Source: Pelomonas sp937871895 (GTDB taxonomy: Bacteria > Pseudomonadota > Gammaproteobacteria > Burkholderiales > Burkholderiaceae_C). Taken from it: 64,000 nucleotides of DNA. Each line of letters begins with the position of its first letter. The first letter of the stretch is position 1. The stretch lies in the NCBI RefSeq assembly GCF_046348265.1, contig NZ_JAXMEO010000010.1; one strand, 5' to 3'. The notes under the pieces are model-generated. The model was given only the letters and a program-made list of their open reading frames with translations. It ran no database searches and was not told the origin of the DNA. This document shows positions 46,768 to 55,520 of the stretch, one piece after another. A program made the position numbers and the translations under genes.

Positions 46768-49467
46768 TTAGAAGCGCTTGTCCAGCGAGATCGACACCAC
46801 GCGGCCCACCGGGCTGGTCAGCGTCGGGTCAAAGCCACCGCCGCCGTTGGGGCTTTGCTGGACGTTGACGAACGGCGGCTTCTTGTCGAACAGGTTGATG
46901 GCGCCGATGGCGACCGTCGCGTCCTTCAGCAAGCCCATCGGGCCTTCGGTCTCGAAGGCATAGGCGACGCGCAGGTCGGTGGTGATGATGGACGCCACGT
47001 TCTGCACCGGGTTGGCCAGGTTGTTCTTGTAGCCGTTGACGTAGGACAGCGTCAGGTTGGTCTGGAAGGCACCATAGGCCCAGTTGGCCATGAAGCGCGA
47101 CTTGAACTTCATCGGGTTGTAGATGGTGTTCAGCTGGTCGGTCAGCGCGCCGGCCGGCGTCTGCGCGACGTGGTGCTTGGTGAACACCGTGCCATTCACG
47201 CCGACGAGGAAGTCACCCAGCTTGGTGTCCACGAAGCGCGTCGAGGCCTCGAAGTCAAAGCCCTGGGTCTTGGACCGGCCCAGGTTGAACTGGCGGCCGT
47301 CGACGAACAGCGTCCAGGTGGCGGGCGGCACACCAGCCACCGGGTAGGTGGCCAGCAGCTGCGCCACCAGCTCGGGTGAAGGGTTGCGCTGGATGATGGA
47401 CGTGCCGGCGAAGGACGACTCGCGGTTCAGGATGGTCAGGTCCGACAGCGCGCCGACGATCTGGTTGTCGTAGTTGATGTCGAACCAGGTGGCGCTGAGC
47501 TTGGTGCCGGTGCCGATGGCGGGCTTCCAGTCAAAGCCCAGGGTCTTGGTCTTGGCGGACTCGGGCTTCAGGTCGTAGTTGGCGGCCGACAGCGCCACGC
47601 CGACGCGCAGCGCGCCGTTGATGGTCGGGTCGGAGTAGTTCTGCACGAACAGGCCGCCCCGGCCGCCATTGGTGAAGCCGCGGATCTGCGTCAGCACCGG
47701 CGCGCGGAAGGACTCGCCGTAGCTGCCGCGAATGCCGAGCGACTCCACCGGCTGCCAGGTCACGCCGACCTTGGGGTTGCTGGTGCTGCCGACGTCGCTG
47801 TAGTGGTCCTTGCGGGCCGCGAGGCTGAGTGACAGCGTGCGGATGCCGGGCATGGCATTGCCGGCACCGACGATGGGCACCACCAGCTCGCCATAGGCCG
47901 ACTTGACGCGACGCTTGAGCGTGACCTCGCCCGTGGTGGGGTTGGCCAGGGTGCCGGTGGTCTGGCCACCGACGGTGGTGATGTCCTGCCCTTCCAGGCC
48001 CAAGGCCATGCGGACCTTGCCGCCAGGCAGGGTCAACAGGGCACCGTCGGCCTTGAAGGCGAGGTTGTCAAAGGTGACGTGACCGGGCGCGTAGGAGATG
48101 CCGTTGAAGACGTTCTTGATCGTCGTCGGGTTGTTGGGGCCGCCAAAGACATTGAGTGCGGTGGCCGGGTTCTTGTCGGCCAGTGCGGCGGTGAGCGCGG
48201 GGTTGACCACACCGCCATAGCTCGTGGAGATGTCGCGGTTCTCACCGCGCGTCACGAGGCCGGAGCCGCGCCAGTCACCCCACAGCGGCACTTCGAGGCC
48301 GACCGTGGCTTCCAGGGTCTTGGACTTGCCGGTCGCGGTGTTCAGCGGCACATCGTTGATGAAGGAGAAGGTGACCGTCTCCGACGTGCCGGCCGGCGCG
48401 GTGGGCGGACGCACGTAGAAGGGGTTGGTGCTCGGCACCGTCAGGTTGGCCGTGAAGGCCGAGGGCCGGATGGCGTACTCGCGCTTGGAGGCGATCACGT
48501 CGGCGAAGAGGCGGTAGTCGCCAAACTTTTGCTCGGCGGTCATCGCAAAGCTGTCGCGGTGTTGCGAAGGCAGCAGGTCCCCGACCTTGAAGTTGTCGCA
48601 CTTGTTGGCAGGGCCGGCCACCAGGCTGGCGGCGTTGGCCGCCGTGATGCCACCGGCCGGGATCGGGTAGGTGACGCCCGAGATGACGATATTGCCGGGC
48701 GAGCACTGGGTGGAGCGGAAGTCGCCACCGCCCTGGGACGTCAGGTCGCCTTTGAAGAAGTCGCGGTCCAGCCCGTTGAGCGCGCTGCGGTGGGTCTTTT
48801 CGTAGGTGAAGGTGGCATTGCCGCCGGCCCAGCGCAAGCCCGCGAGGCCGCCGAGCTGGCGCTCGTGGTAGCCGTCACCCACGCCAAAGCGCGCATAGGC
48901 CTGCACGCCCTTCTCGTTGCGCCGCATGATCAGGTTGGCCACGCCGGCGATGGCGTCCGAGCCATAGAGCGCCGAGGCGCCGTCGGCCACGATTTCGACG
49001 CGGTCCAGCGCCAGGGTCGGGAGGATGGAGGGGTCCACCGCCGAGCCCGTGGTGCCCTGCCCCACCACACGGTGGCCATTGACCAGCACCAAGGTTGCGT
49101 AGGGGCCGATGCCGCGCAGGTTGATGGACGCGCCGTAGGTGATGTTGGTCGAGCCGCCCGGCTGGCCGCGCGAGTTCTCGGACACGCCGAGGTTGAACAC
49201 CTGGGGCAGCTGTTGCACCAGCTGCGCGGTGCTGGTGGCGCCCGAGGCCTCGATGGTCTCGCGCGTCAGCGAGTTGACGACGGCGCCCACCGGCGCGAGG
49301 CCGCGGATGCGGCTGCCGGTGATCACCACGGTTTCCAGCTTCTGCTCGCCTTCTTCGGCCTTGGGCTCAGTGGCGGTGGTTTGGGCAGCCACGGTCGTGT
49401 GGGCCAACAGCAGGAGGGCGGCAGCACTCACCGGGGTGAGCGCGCTGCGGAGTGCGAGTGTCTTCAT
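46768..49467 (-). CDS. TonB-dependent outer-membrane receptor
   Basis: An 899-residue receptor. The signal peptide ends near VAAQTT. The TonB-box-like ETVVITGSRIRG leads into the plug domain (LRGIGPYATLVLVNGHRVVG, VEIVADGASALYGSDAIAGV). A long beta-barrel ends with the consensus C-terminal phenylalanine (SLDKRF). Such receptors import scarce or large solutes using TonB energy. As last gene of the operon, 82 nt after an exported hydrolase, it probably brings in that enzyme's substrate. The start is the ATG with GGAGA upstream; the in-frame TTG 5 codons earlier is within the ribosome-binding site. The ligand is unknown. Confidence 0.92.
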   Translation of the reverse strand: MKTLALRSALTPVSAAALLLLAHTTVAAQTTATEPKAEEGEQKLETVVITGSRIRGLAPVGAVVNSLTRETIEASGATSTAQLVQQLPQVFNLGVSENSRGQPGGSTNITYGASINLRGIGPYATLVLVNGHRVVGQGTTGSAVDPSILPTLALDRVEIVADGASALYGSDAIAGVANLIMRRNEKGVQAYARFGVGDGYHERQLGGLAGLRWAGGNATFTYEKTHRSALNGLDRDFFKGDLTSQGGGDFRSTQCSPGNIVISGVTYPIPAGGITAANAASLVAGPANKCDNFKVGDLLPSQHRDSFAMTAEQKFGDYRLFADVIASKREYAIRPSAFTANLTVPSTNPFYVRPPTAPAGTSETVTFSFINDVPLNTATGKSKTLEATVGLEVPLWGDWRGSGLVTRGENRDISTSYGGVVNPALTAALADKNPATALNVFGGPNNPTTIKNVFNGISYAPGHVTFDNLAFKADGALLTLPGGKVRMALGLEGQDITTVGGQTTGTLANPTTGEVTLKRRVKSAYGELVVPIVGAGNAMPGIRTLSLSLAARKDHYSDVGSTSNPKVGVTWQPVESLGIRGSYGESFRAPVLTQIRGFTNGGRGGLFVQNYSDPTINGALRVGVALSAANYDLKPESAKTKTLGFDWKPAIGTGTKLSATWFDINYDNQIVGALSDLTILNRESSFAGTSIIQRNPSPELVAQLLATYPVAGVPPATWTLFVDGRQFNLGRSKTQGFDFEASTRFVDTKLGDFLVGVNGTVFTKHHVAQTPAGALTDQLNTIYNPMKFKSRFMANWAYGAFQTNLTLSYVNGYKNNLANPVQNVASIITTDLRVAYAFETEGPMGLLKDATVAIGAINLFDKKPPFVNVQQSPNGGGGFDPTLTSPVGRVVSISLDKRF

Positions 49468-49549
49468 GGGGTCTGTCTCCAAAGTTTTGGGATGCAGGCG
49501 GCCCTCCGCCGTGCTTTCTCACAGCGGACCACCCAGGGTTGTCAGTGCT

Positions 49550-51310
49550 TCAGGGGGAAACGCGCGGGCCGCCCGGCGGGGCTGTGGCGAACGGCAGTTG
49601 CAGGGCCGAGGGGTGCTGCACATCGGCATGCACCGTCAGTTGGGCACCGGGCTGCACCGGGCGGCGGTCGCGCGGGTCGCTGCCCGTCACCGTCAGCCGC
49701 CAGTGGTGGCCGGCGCGGAAGACGTGCGACAGCGGCAGCAGGTCGAACTTCAGTTCCACCGGCACGCCGGGCTGCAGGGGCTGGTGGTCTTCTTCCAGGC
49801 TGCGCGTCCAGGGCAGGCCGAGGAAGTCATAGGGCGGCGTCTTGACGGCACGCAGGCTGGCCTTGAGGCGGCCGTCGGTGACCAGGGTGGCGCGGCCTTG
49901 GGCGTCCACGTCTTCGAGGTAGGCGAAGACGTGCGGGTCGGGCTCGGTGGACGAGACCCAGAGCCGCAGCACCGGGTGGCCGGTCAGCTCGGTGTCTCGG
50001 GTCAGCGCCTGGCCTTCGAAGCGCAGGCCGTTGTCACTCTGCAGGCACGTGGGCGCCAGCGGCGACCAGCCGGCCGGGCAGGCGATGGGGGCAGCGACGC
50101 TCAGGCTCACGCTGGCGGCGCGCGGCTGCTTGGCCGAAGCGGCGACAAGGTGCTGAGTCGCGCCACGGCCTTCGACGCGCAGTTGCTGCACCACGGCTTG
50201 CGTGCCCGCCGGCGGCCATTGGCTGGACTGAGACCAGCGCCCGTCCCCACCCGTGCCCTGCGTCGAATAGGTGTAGCTGGGCTCCTGCATCACGCCGTTG
50301 GCGATGCCCTTGAGCCAGTGGTCGAAGAAGCGGTGCGCCTCCACCAGCAAGTCAAAGCCCGGATTGCGGCAGTGTTGCCAGGGCCCGATGACGTACTTGC
50401 GCGGGTTGTTTGCGAGGTTGGCCATGGCCACCAGGCCCTCGCGCCGGAAGTCGTCCTCCCAGCCGCCAAAGATGTAGAAGGCCACGCCCGAGCGGGCCAG
50501 CGCCGCACGGTAGGTGCCCGAGCTGCCCTCGGCCCAGAAGCGCGTGCCAACGAGGTCAGACCAGCTGTCGCGGTAGGGCATGCCGCGCCATAGCGAGGCC
50601 AGCGGAGTGTTGGTGCGGTGGTCCTCGGCGGCCTGGCGCAGCAGCGTGCGGTCTTCATCGCCATCGACGGGCTGGTTCCTCAGGTCGTCCTCGAAGCTGC
50701 GGTCCACGCCCGAGCCCCATTGGGCAAAGATGCCGCCGCGCAGGAAGCCGTCGTACTTGGACCAGCTGAAGCAACCCGCAAACACCGCCTTGAGGCTGGG
50801 CGGCATCAGGCTCACGGCGTGCATGGCCGCGTCGCCCGTGTTGCTGCAGCCGTAGACGCCCACCTTGCCGGTGGACCAGGGCTGGCGCGCCAGCCACTCG
50901 GTGATCTCGTAGGCGTCGCGCGCCTCGGTGCGGTCGTTGTAGCCGCGGCGCGAGCCGAAGGAGGCACCGGCACCGCGCCGGTCCACCTCGACGACCACAT
51001 AGCCGTACTGCGTCAGCAAGGGCATCTGCGCGACGCCGGAGAACTTCTGGTCCGTCGCGAAGCGGCGCGCCACCGAGTGCTGCCACACCACCGGGAAGGC
51101 CTGCTCCACCGGCTTGCCGTTCACGGCCGGGCGGTGCACATCCATCGCGAGGCGCACGCCATCACGCGCCTTGAAGTAGAACGAGCTCGTGACCCGCTCG
51201 GTGTAGAGCGCCGGGCTGTAGCCGCTGTACTGGCCCGGGCGCGAGACCTTGGCCTCGTCGGCCGCTGCCGTGCCGGCGAGCAAAGCGAGACCGAGCAGCA
51301 GGGCTTTCAC
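49550..51310 (-). CDS. exported CocE/NonD family hydrolase (X-Pro dipeptidyl-peptidase-like)
   Basis: A 586-residue alpha/beta hydrolase of the S15/CocE group. The signal peptide is MKALLLGLALLAGTAAADEA. The catalytic domain shows DGVRLAMDVHRPAVNGKP, VEVDRRGAGASFGSR (oxyanion region) and the nucleophile elbow YGCSNTGDAAM. The C-terminal jelly-roll X-Pro domain has VLRLWVSSTEPDPHVFAYL. Relatives cleave amide or ester bonds (cocaine esterase, glutaryl acylase, alpha-amino-acid ester hydrolase). The GTG start overlaps the permease stop by 4 nt (GTGA); the open frame upstream of it lies inside the permease gene. Likely periplasmic. Confidence 0.88.
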   Translation of the reverse strand: MKALLLGLALLAGTAAADEAKVSRPGQYSGYSPALYTERVTSSFYFKARDGVRLAMDVHRPAVNGKPVEQAFPVVWQHSVARRFATDQKFSGVAQMPLLTQYGYVVVEVDRRGAGASFGSRRGYNDRTEARDAYEITEWLARQPWSTGKVGVYGCSNTGDAAMHAVSLMPPSLKAVFAGCFSWSKYDGFLRGGIFAQWGSGVDRSFEDDLRNQPVDGDEDRTLLRQAAEDHRTNTPLASLWRGMPYRDSWSDLVGTRFWAEGSSGTYRAALARSGVAFYIFGGWEDDFRREGLVAMANLANNPRKYVIGPWQHCRNPGFDLLVEAHRFFDHWLKGIANGVMQEPSYTYSTQGTGGDGRWSQSSQWPPAGTQAVVQQLRVEGRGATQHLVAASAKQPRAASVSLSVAAPIACPAGWSPLAPTCLQSDNGLRFEGQALTRDTELTGHPVLRLWVSSTEPDPHVFAYLEDVDAQGRATLVTDGRLKASLRAVKTPPYDFLGLPWTRSLEEDHQPLQPGVPVELKFDLLPLSHVFRAGHHWRLTVTGSDPRDRRPVQPGAQLTVHADVQHPSALQLPFATAPPGGPRVSP

Positions 51311-52215
51311 GGCTGCGTCCCCTTGGCTTCCACCTCTTTGGCAGGCAGCGCCCCGTGGCCACGGCCAAAGTGGCTCTCCAGCCGGCGCTGCAGCAGCGTG
51401 AGCACCGTGAACACGGCCAGGTACCAGCACACCGCCACCAGCAGCAGGGGCACGACCTTGAAGTTGCGGTTGTAGATGGTCTGCACCGAGAACAGCAGGT
51501 CCGTCATCGCGATGACGCTGACCAGCGAGGTGCCCTTGAGCATGCCGATGACCTGGCTGCCGGCCGGCGGCAGCACGGTGCGCATGGCCTGCGGGAAGAC
51601 GATGCGCCAGAAGGAGCGCCAAGGCGTGAAGCCAAGCGCCCGCGCGGCATCGTGCTGGCCAGCGTCCACCGACTGGATGCCCGAACGCATGATCTCGGCC
51701 ATGTAGGCCGCCTCGTTGAGCGCGAGGCCGAGCACCGCAGCGATAAAGGGCGTGATCAGGTCATTGGTGTCCCAGCTGATCAGCTCCGGCCCGAAGGGCA
51801 CCCCGAGCGAGATGCGCGGCACGAGGTAGGCCAAGTTGTACCAAAACAGCAGCTGGATCAGCACCGGCGTGCCGCGGAAGAGCCAGACGTAAAAGCCCGC
51901 CACCGCGCGCGCCGTGGCAAAGCGGCCGAGGCGCATCAGCGCCAGCACGGTGCCGAGCACGGTGCCGAGGCTCATGCCCACGGCCGTGAGCACGACGCTG
52001 ACGCCGAGGCCCTGCAGCACGGCGGGCGCGAAGATGAACTCACGCACCACCTCCCACTCGAAGCGCGGGTTGGTGACGAGGAAGTGCAGCGCCTGCGCGC
52101 CGATCACGAAGACGATGACGTTCATCAGCCACTGCCCGACGCGGCGACGCGGGCGGGCCGATGCCACGTCGTCGGCCAGGTCCGGCGGGCTGTGGGAAGG
52201 GGCTTGATTGCTCAT
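51307..52215 (-). CDS. amino-acid-type ABC transporter permease (HisM/GlnP family)
   Basis: A 302-residue inner-membrane permease with at least five hydrophobic segments after a polar N-terminus. The ATPase-contact EAA loop is EAAYMAEIMRSGIQSVDAGQ with ALGFTPWRSFWRIVFPQA, typical of the polar-amino-acid uptake family. It is the only permease in the operon, so it may work as a homodimer with the ATPase at the operon's front. It follows the binding-protein gene by 13 nt. Confidence 0.92.
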   Translation of the reverse strand: MSNQAPSHSPPDLADDVASARPRRRVGQWLMNVIVFVIGAQALHFLVTNPRFEWEVVREFIFAPAVLQGLGVSVVLTAVGMSLGTVLGTVLALMRLGRFATARAVAGFYVWLFRGTPVLIQLLFWYNLAYLVPRISLGVPFGPELISWDTNDLITPFIAAVLGLALNEAAYMAEIMRSGIQSVDAGQHDAARALGFTPWRSFWRIVFPQAMRTVLPPAGSQVIGMLKGTSLVSVIAMTDLLFSVQTIYNRNFKVVPLLLVAVCWYLAVFTVLTLLQRRLESHFGRGHGALPAKEVEAKGTQP

Positions 52216-52228
52216 GCTGTGTGTGCCA

Positions 52229-53107
52229 TCACTTGGCGGCGTTGATCTGCGACTGGGTGATGGCCACGGCGCTCACGCCCCAGCGTTCCATCACTTCGGC
52301 GTACTGGCCGTTCTGCATCAAGGTGTTGATCGCTTCATGGATCACGGGTGCCAGGCCCGAGCGCTTGGGCACGAAGAGGCTGAGCAGGTCGCGCCCCAAG
52401 GAGCCGCTGGCATCGCTGTACATGCCGAAGCGATCGGGATTGATGTGCACCGCATGCAGTGCGGCGCTCAAGGTCATGGCGGCCACCGAGGCCCGGCCGG
52501 CCTGCGTGGCGACGAGGGTCATGTTGGTGTCCACCAGGGCCACGTGCTGAGCCGGCGGGCGGCCGTCTGCCACGCAGCGCTCATTGAGCCGGTTGGTCAC
52601 GCGCTCGCTGACGCTGCCGGCCACGTAGGAGATCTTCTTGCCACACAGGTCCAGCGGCTGGCTGTAGCGCGCAGGGCGGTCCAGTGGGAAGACGAAGGCC
52701 GGCCGCGTGGTGAGCCAACTGACGCCGTCAAAGCGCTTCTGGCGCTCCAGCGTGGCCACGCCGGGGCCCAGGGCCAGGTCATAGCGCCCCGCCTCCAGGC
52801 CGGCCATGGTGGCCGACAGGCTGTTGACCACGTGGTGCTTGATGGGCACGCCGATCAGGCGCTCGATGCGGCGCGCGAGATCGGGCTCGAGGCCGTCGGC
52901 AATCTGGCGCCGGTCATTGACGATGCGGTAAGGCGGGTGCGAGTCGCCCACGAAGCGCAACACCCCGGCGCGGCGGATCTCGGGCGGCAGCTTGGCGTAG
53001 AGCGGCGCGCCGGGGTCCGGCGCGGTCAGCGGCGGCAGCGCGGGCTCAGCCTTGGCGGGCAGCGCCAGCCAGGCCAGCAGCAGAGGGAGGAGGACGTGCC
53101 GCATCAC
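52229..53107 (-). CDS. amino-acid-type ABC transporter periplasmic binding protein (family 3)
   Basis: A 292-residue SBP_bac_3 protein. The signal peptide is MMRHVLLPLLLAWLALPAKA. RRAGVLRFVGDSHPPYRIVN opens lobe 1, DGLEPDLARRIERLIG follows, and the C-terminus has LMQNGQYAEVMERWGV, all family-typical. It would deliver a small polar solute to the permease. One internal pair of cysteines (LCGKKIS, ERCVADG) may form a disulfide. Ligand unknown; the operon context suggests an acid or amino-acid derivative. Confidence 0.9.
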   Translation of the reverse strand: MMRHVLLPLLLAWLALPAKAEPALPPLTAPDPGAPLYAKLPPEIRRAGVLRFVGDSHPPYRIVNDRRQIADGLEPDLARRIERLIGVPIKHHVVNSLSATMAGLEAGRYDLALGPGVATLERQKRFDGVSWLTTRPAFVFPLDRPARYSQPLDLCGKKISYVAGSVSERVTNRLNERCVADGRPPAQHVALVDTNMTLVATQAGRASVAAMTLSAALHAVHINPDRFGMYSDASGSLGRDLLSLFVPKRSGLAPVIHEAINTLMQNGQYAEVMERWGVSAVAITQSQINAAK

Positions 53108-53115
53108 GTTGAGGC

Positions 53116-54369
53116 CTAGACCACGCCTTCGGCGCGCAGTTGGTCAATCGCAGCGGCATCGAGGCCGAGGAACTGCGAGAAGACGTCGGCGTTGTGCTGG
53201 CCGAGGCCCGGGGCGGGCTTGTCGAAGCCGGCAAAGGCGCCTGTCATGCGGATAGGCAGGCCGCCGACGATGATGTCCTCGACGGCGCCATAAGTGGGGT
53301 GCTCAATGACTTCGGTCTCGCCGCGCGCCAGCAGGCGCGGGTCGCGCACGGCCTGGCCGGGGTCGCGCACGCGGCCCGAGGGCACCTCGGCGCGCTCCAG
53401 GCGCTCCACCGCCTCGTCGGTGCTGAGACTGCGCGTCCAGGCTTCGATCAGGGCATGCAGGCCCTCGTGGTTCTGCACGCGCTGGTCGCGGCTGACAAAG
53501 CGCTCGTCTTTGGCGAGTTCGGGGCAGCCCATGGCGTCGAACAGCGACGCGGTGAAGCCGTCCGTGGGCGCGCAAATGGCGATGTGGCCGTCCTGCGTGG
53601 GGAAGATGCCGAAGGGCGCAAGGCGCGGCATGGTGTTGCCGGTGCGCGTGGCTTGGCCGGTGCGCTGCATCACCTCGAAGGGCTCGGCCGCCACCAGCGC
53701 GGTGATGGCGCCGAGCAGAGACACGTCCACGTGCTGTCCCTTGCCCGTGGTGCGCGCCTGGATCAGGGCAGCCAGGGTACCGATGACGGCGAACAGCGGT
53801 GCGGTGAGGTCGCCAAAGGGCACGCCCACGCGCAGCGGTGGCGCATCGGCCTCGCCCGAGGTCATCATCAGGCCCGACAGCGCCTGCACGATGGTGTCCA
53901 TCGCGCGGTTCTGGCGCGAGACCATGTTGGCGCCAAAGCCGCTGATCGAGGTGTAGACGATGCGCGGGTTGAGCTCGGCGCAGCGCGTGTAGCCCACGCC
54001 GAGGCGATCTGCGGTGCCAGCGCTGAAGTTCTCCACGACGGCATCGGCCTGCTGGACGAGGCGCTCAAAGAGCTCGCGGCCACGCGGGTCCTTGAGGTTG
54101 AGGGTGATGGACTCCTTGTTGCGGGCACGCTCCATGATGGCGAGCGACATGTCGTCCTCATGGCGGCGCACCATGGCCACGCCGTCGCGGCCGACGAATG
54201 GCGCGTTGTTGCGCGCGGTGTCGGGCGAGCGGGGGTTCTCGATCTTGATGACGCGCGCGCCGAGGCCGGCCAACAGCAAGGTGGCGTAAGGGCCCGCGAG
54301 GGCGGTGGTCAGGTCCAGCACGGTCATGCCCTCCAGAGGGCGGGGCTGGGAGGTGTCTTTGATGCGCAA
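53116..54369 (-). CDS. CaiB/BaiF family (type III) CoA-transferase
   Basis: A 417-residue type III CoA-transferase, which moves CoA between carboxylic acids. The family motifs LDLTTALAGPYATLLLAGLGA, VIKIENP, ITLNLKDPRGRELFERLV and VVENFSAGTADRLG are present. The catalytic aspartate is expected in GVPFGDLTAPLFAV. I chose TTG 54369, which has GGAG 6 nt upstream and leaves a 17-nt gap to the CapA gene. An upstream ATG at 54426 would overlap it by 40 nt. In the known phenyllactate system a type III CoA-transferase loads the acid for 2-hydroxyacyl-CoA dehydratase; both families are together here. Confidence 0.88.
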   Translation of the reverse strand: MRIKDTSQPRPLEGMTVLDLTTALAGPYATLLLAGLGARVIKIENPRSPDTARNNAPFVGRDGVAMVRRHEDDMSLAIMERARNKESITLNLKDPRGRELFERLVQQADAVVENFSAGTADRLGVGYTRCAELNPRIVYTSISGFGANMVSRQNRAMDTIVQALSGLMMTSGEADAPPLRVGVPFGDLTAPLFAVIGTLAALIQARTTGKGQHVDVSLLGAITALVAAEPFEVMQRTGQATRTGNTMPRLAPFGIFPTQDGHIAICAPTDGFTASLFDAMGCPELAKDERFVSRDQRVQNHEGLHALIEAWTRSLSTDEAVERLERAEVPSGRVRDPGQAVRDPRLLARGETEVIEHPTYGAVEDIIVGGLPIRMTGAFAGFDKPAPGLGQHNADVFSQFLGLDAAAIDQLRAEGVV

Positions 54370-54386
54370 AGGAGGCTCCGGAATCT

Positions 54387-55520
54387 TCAGGCGGGCAGGA
54401 CGCGCAGTGCGTGCTCGCCGTCCCACTCGTAGCGGACACGCAGTCCGGCTTGTTCAGTGATGTCGCGCAGGTAGGCCAGCACGCCCTCGCCGCCCGCGTT
54501 GCGGGCCACGGGCACGGGGCGGGCCTGCACGTCGATGTAGCAGGGGATGAGGCCGGCCTCGATCTGGCCGTCCGCCGTCACGCGGCAGCGCGCGATCAGG
54601 GTGTTGCGGCTGTCGGGGTGGAAGGGATAGGTCGGCATGGCCGGGTCGGGCACGAAGCCGAACAGCTTTTGCCGCCGCTTGGCCCAGGCCAGGCGCTCGG
54701 GGCTGTCGTTGTCCGACACCGAGAGCGCCCGCGTCACACAGACGAAATTGCCAAGGCCGTGATAGATGGGCTTGCCCCGGTAGAGCTCAACGCCGCGCAG
54801 GATGTGGGCGTGGTGGCCGATGACGACATCGGCCCCGGCGTCAATGGCGGCGCGGCTGACGCTGCGCTCGTACATCTCGATCTTGGCGGGCACATGGCCC
54901 ATGCCCTTGTGCAGCGCGACGAGCACCACGTCCACCTTGGCACGCAGCGCGGTGATGTCGTCCTGCATGGCCTCCAGGCTGTCGGGCGCCGCGAAGGTGT
55001 AGACATTGGGTGGGCCGCCGGGGGCGGCGTAGTCCAGCTCGTAGTGCGTGAGCACCTTGACGTAGGCACAGCCGGCCTTGCGCGAGGTGGCCCAGGACTC
55101 ACGCGGGCCCACGCAGTTGTAGCTGAGCACGCCGAAGCGTTTGCCGGCGCGCTCGACGATGACGGGCGCGCGGGCTGCGGTGATGTTGCTGGCCGCGCCG
55201 GTGCACTGCAGGCCCAGCGCGCGCAGCGTGGCGACGGTGTCCTCGATGCCGTTGGGCCCCACGTCTGCGATGTGGTTGCCGGCGAGCGTGGCGACATGGA
55301 AGCCGGCTTCGGGCAGCGCCGAGAGGTTGTCTGGGTCAGCGGGCGGGGCCGGGATGTCGGTGCTTTGCTCGGAGCCGCGCCGGGTGTGAGGCACCTCGAC
55401 GTGGCCGATCACGAGGTCGGCGGCGGTCAAGGTGGCACGGCTAGGGTCGAACAGCGGTCCCGGATTGGGCTCGTCGAGGATGATGTCCCCGACCATCAGG
55501 ATGTCCAGCGCGCGATTCAC
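54387..55520 (-). CDS. CapA/PgsA-family metallophosphoesterase-like protein
   Basis: A 377-residue protein of the PGA_cap family. Motifs in order: MVGDIILDE, ADLVIGHVEVPHT, LAGNHIADVGPNGIEDT, ALHKGMGHVP and GHHAHILRGVELYRGKPIYH, which match the metal-binding set of calcineurin-like phosphoesterases. No signal peptide or anchor is visible, unlike CapA of capsule operons, so it is probably cytosolic and unlikely to build a capsule. GTG start overlaps the upstream stop (GTGA). Its role in this operon is unknown. Confidence 0.82.
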   Translation of the reverse strand: MNRALDILMVGDIILDEPNPGPLFDPSRATLTAADLVIGHVEVPHTRRGSEQSTDIPAPPADPDNLSALPEAGFHVATLAGNHIADVGPNGIEDTVATLRALGLQCTGAASNITAARAPVIVERAGKRFGVLSYNCVGPRESWATSRKAGCAYVKVLTHYELDYAAPGGPPNVYTFAAPDSLEAMQDDITALRAKVDVVLVALHKGMGHVPAKIEMYERSVSRAAIDAGADVVIGHHAHILRGVELYRGKPIYHGLGNFVCVTRALSVSDNDSPERLAWAKRRQKLFGFVPDPAMPTYPFHPDSRNTLIARCRVTADGQIEAGLIPCYIDVQARPVPVARNAGGEGVLAYLRDITEQAGLRVRYEWDGEHALRVLPA

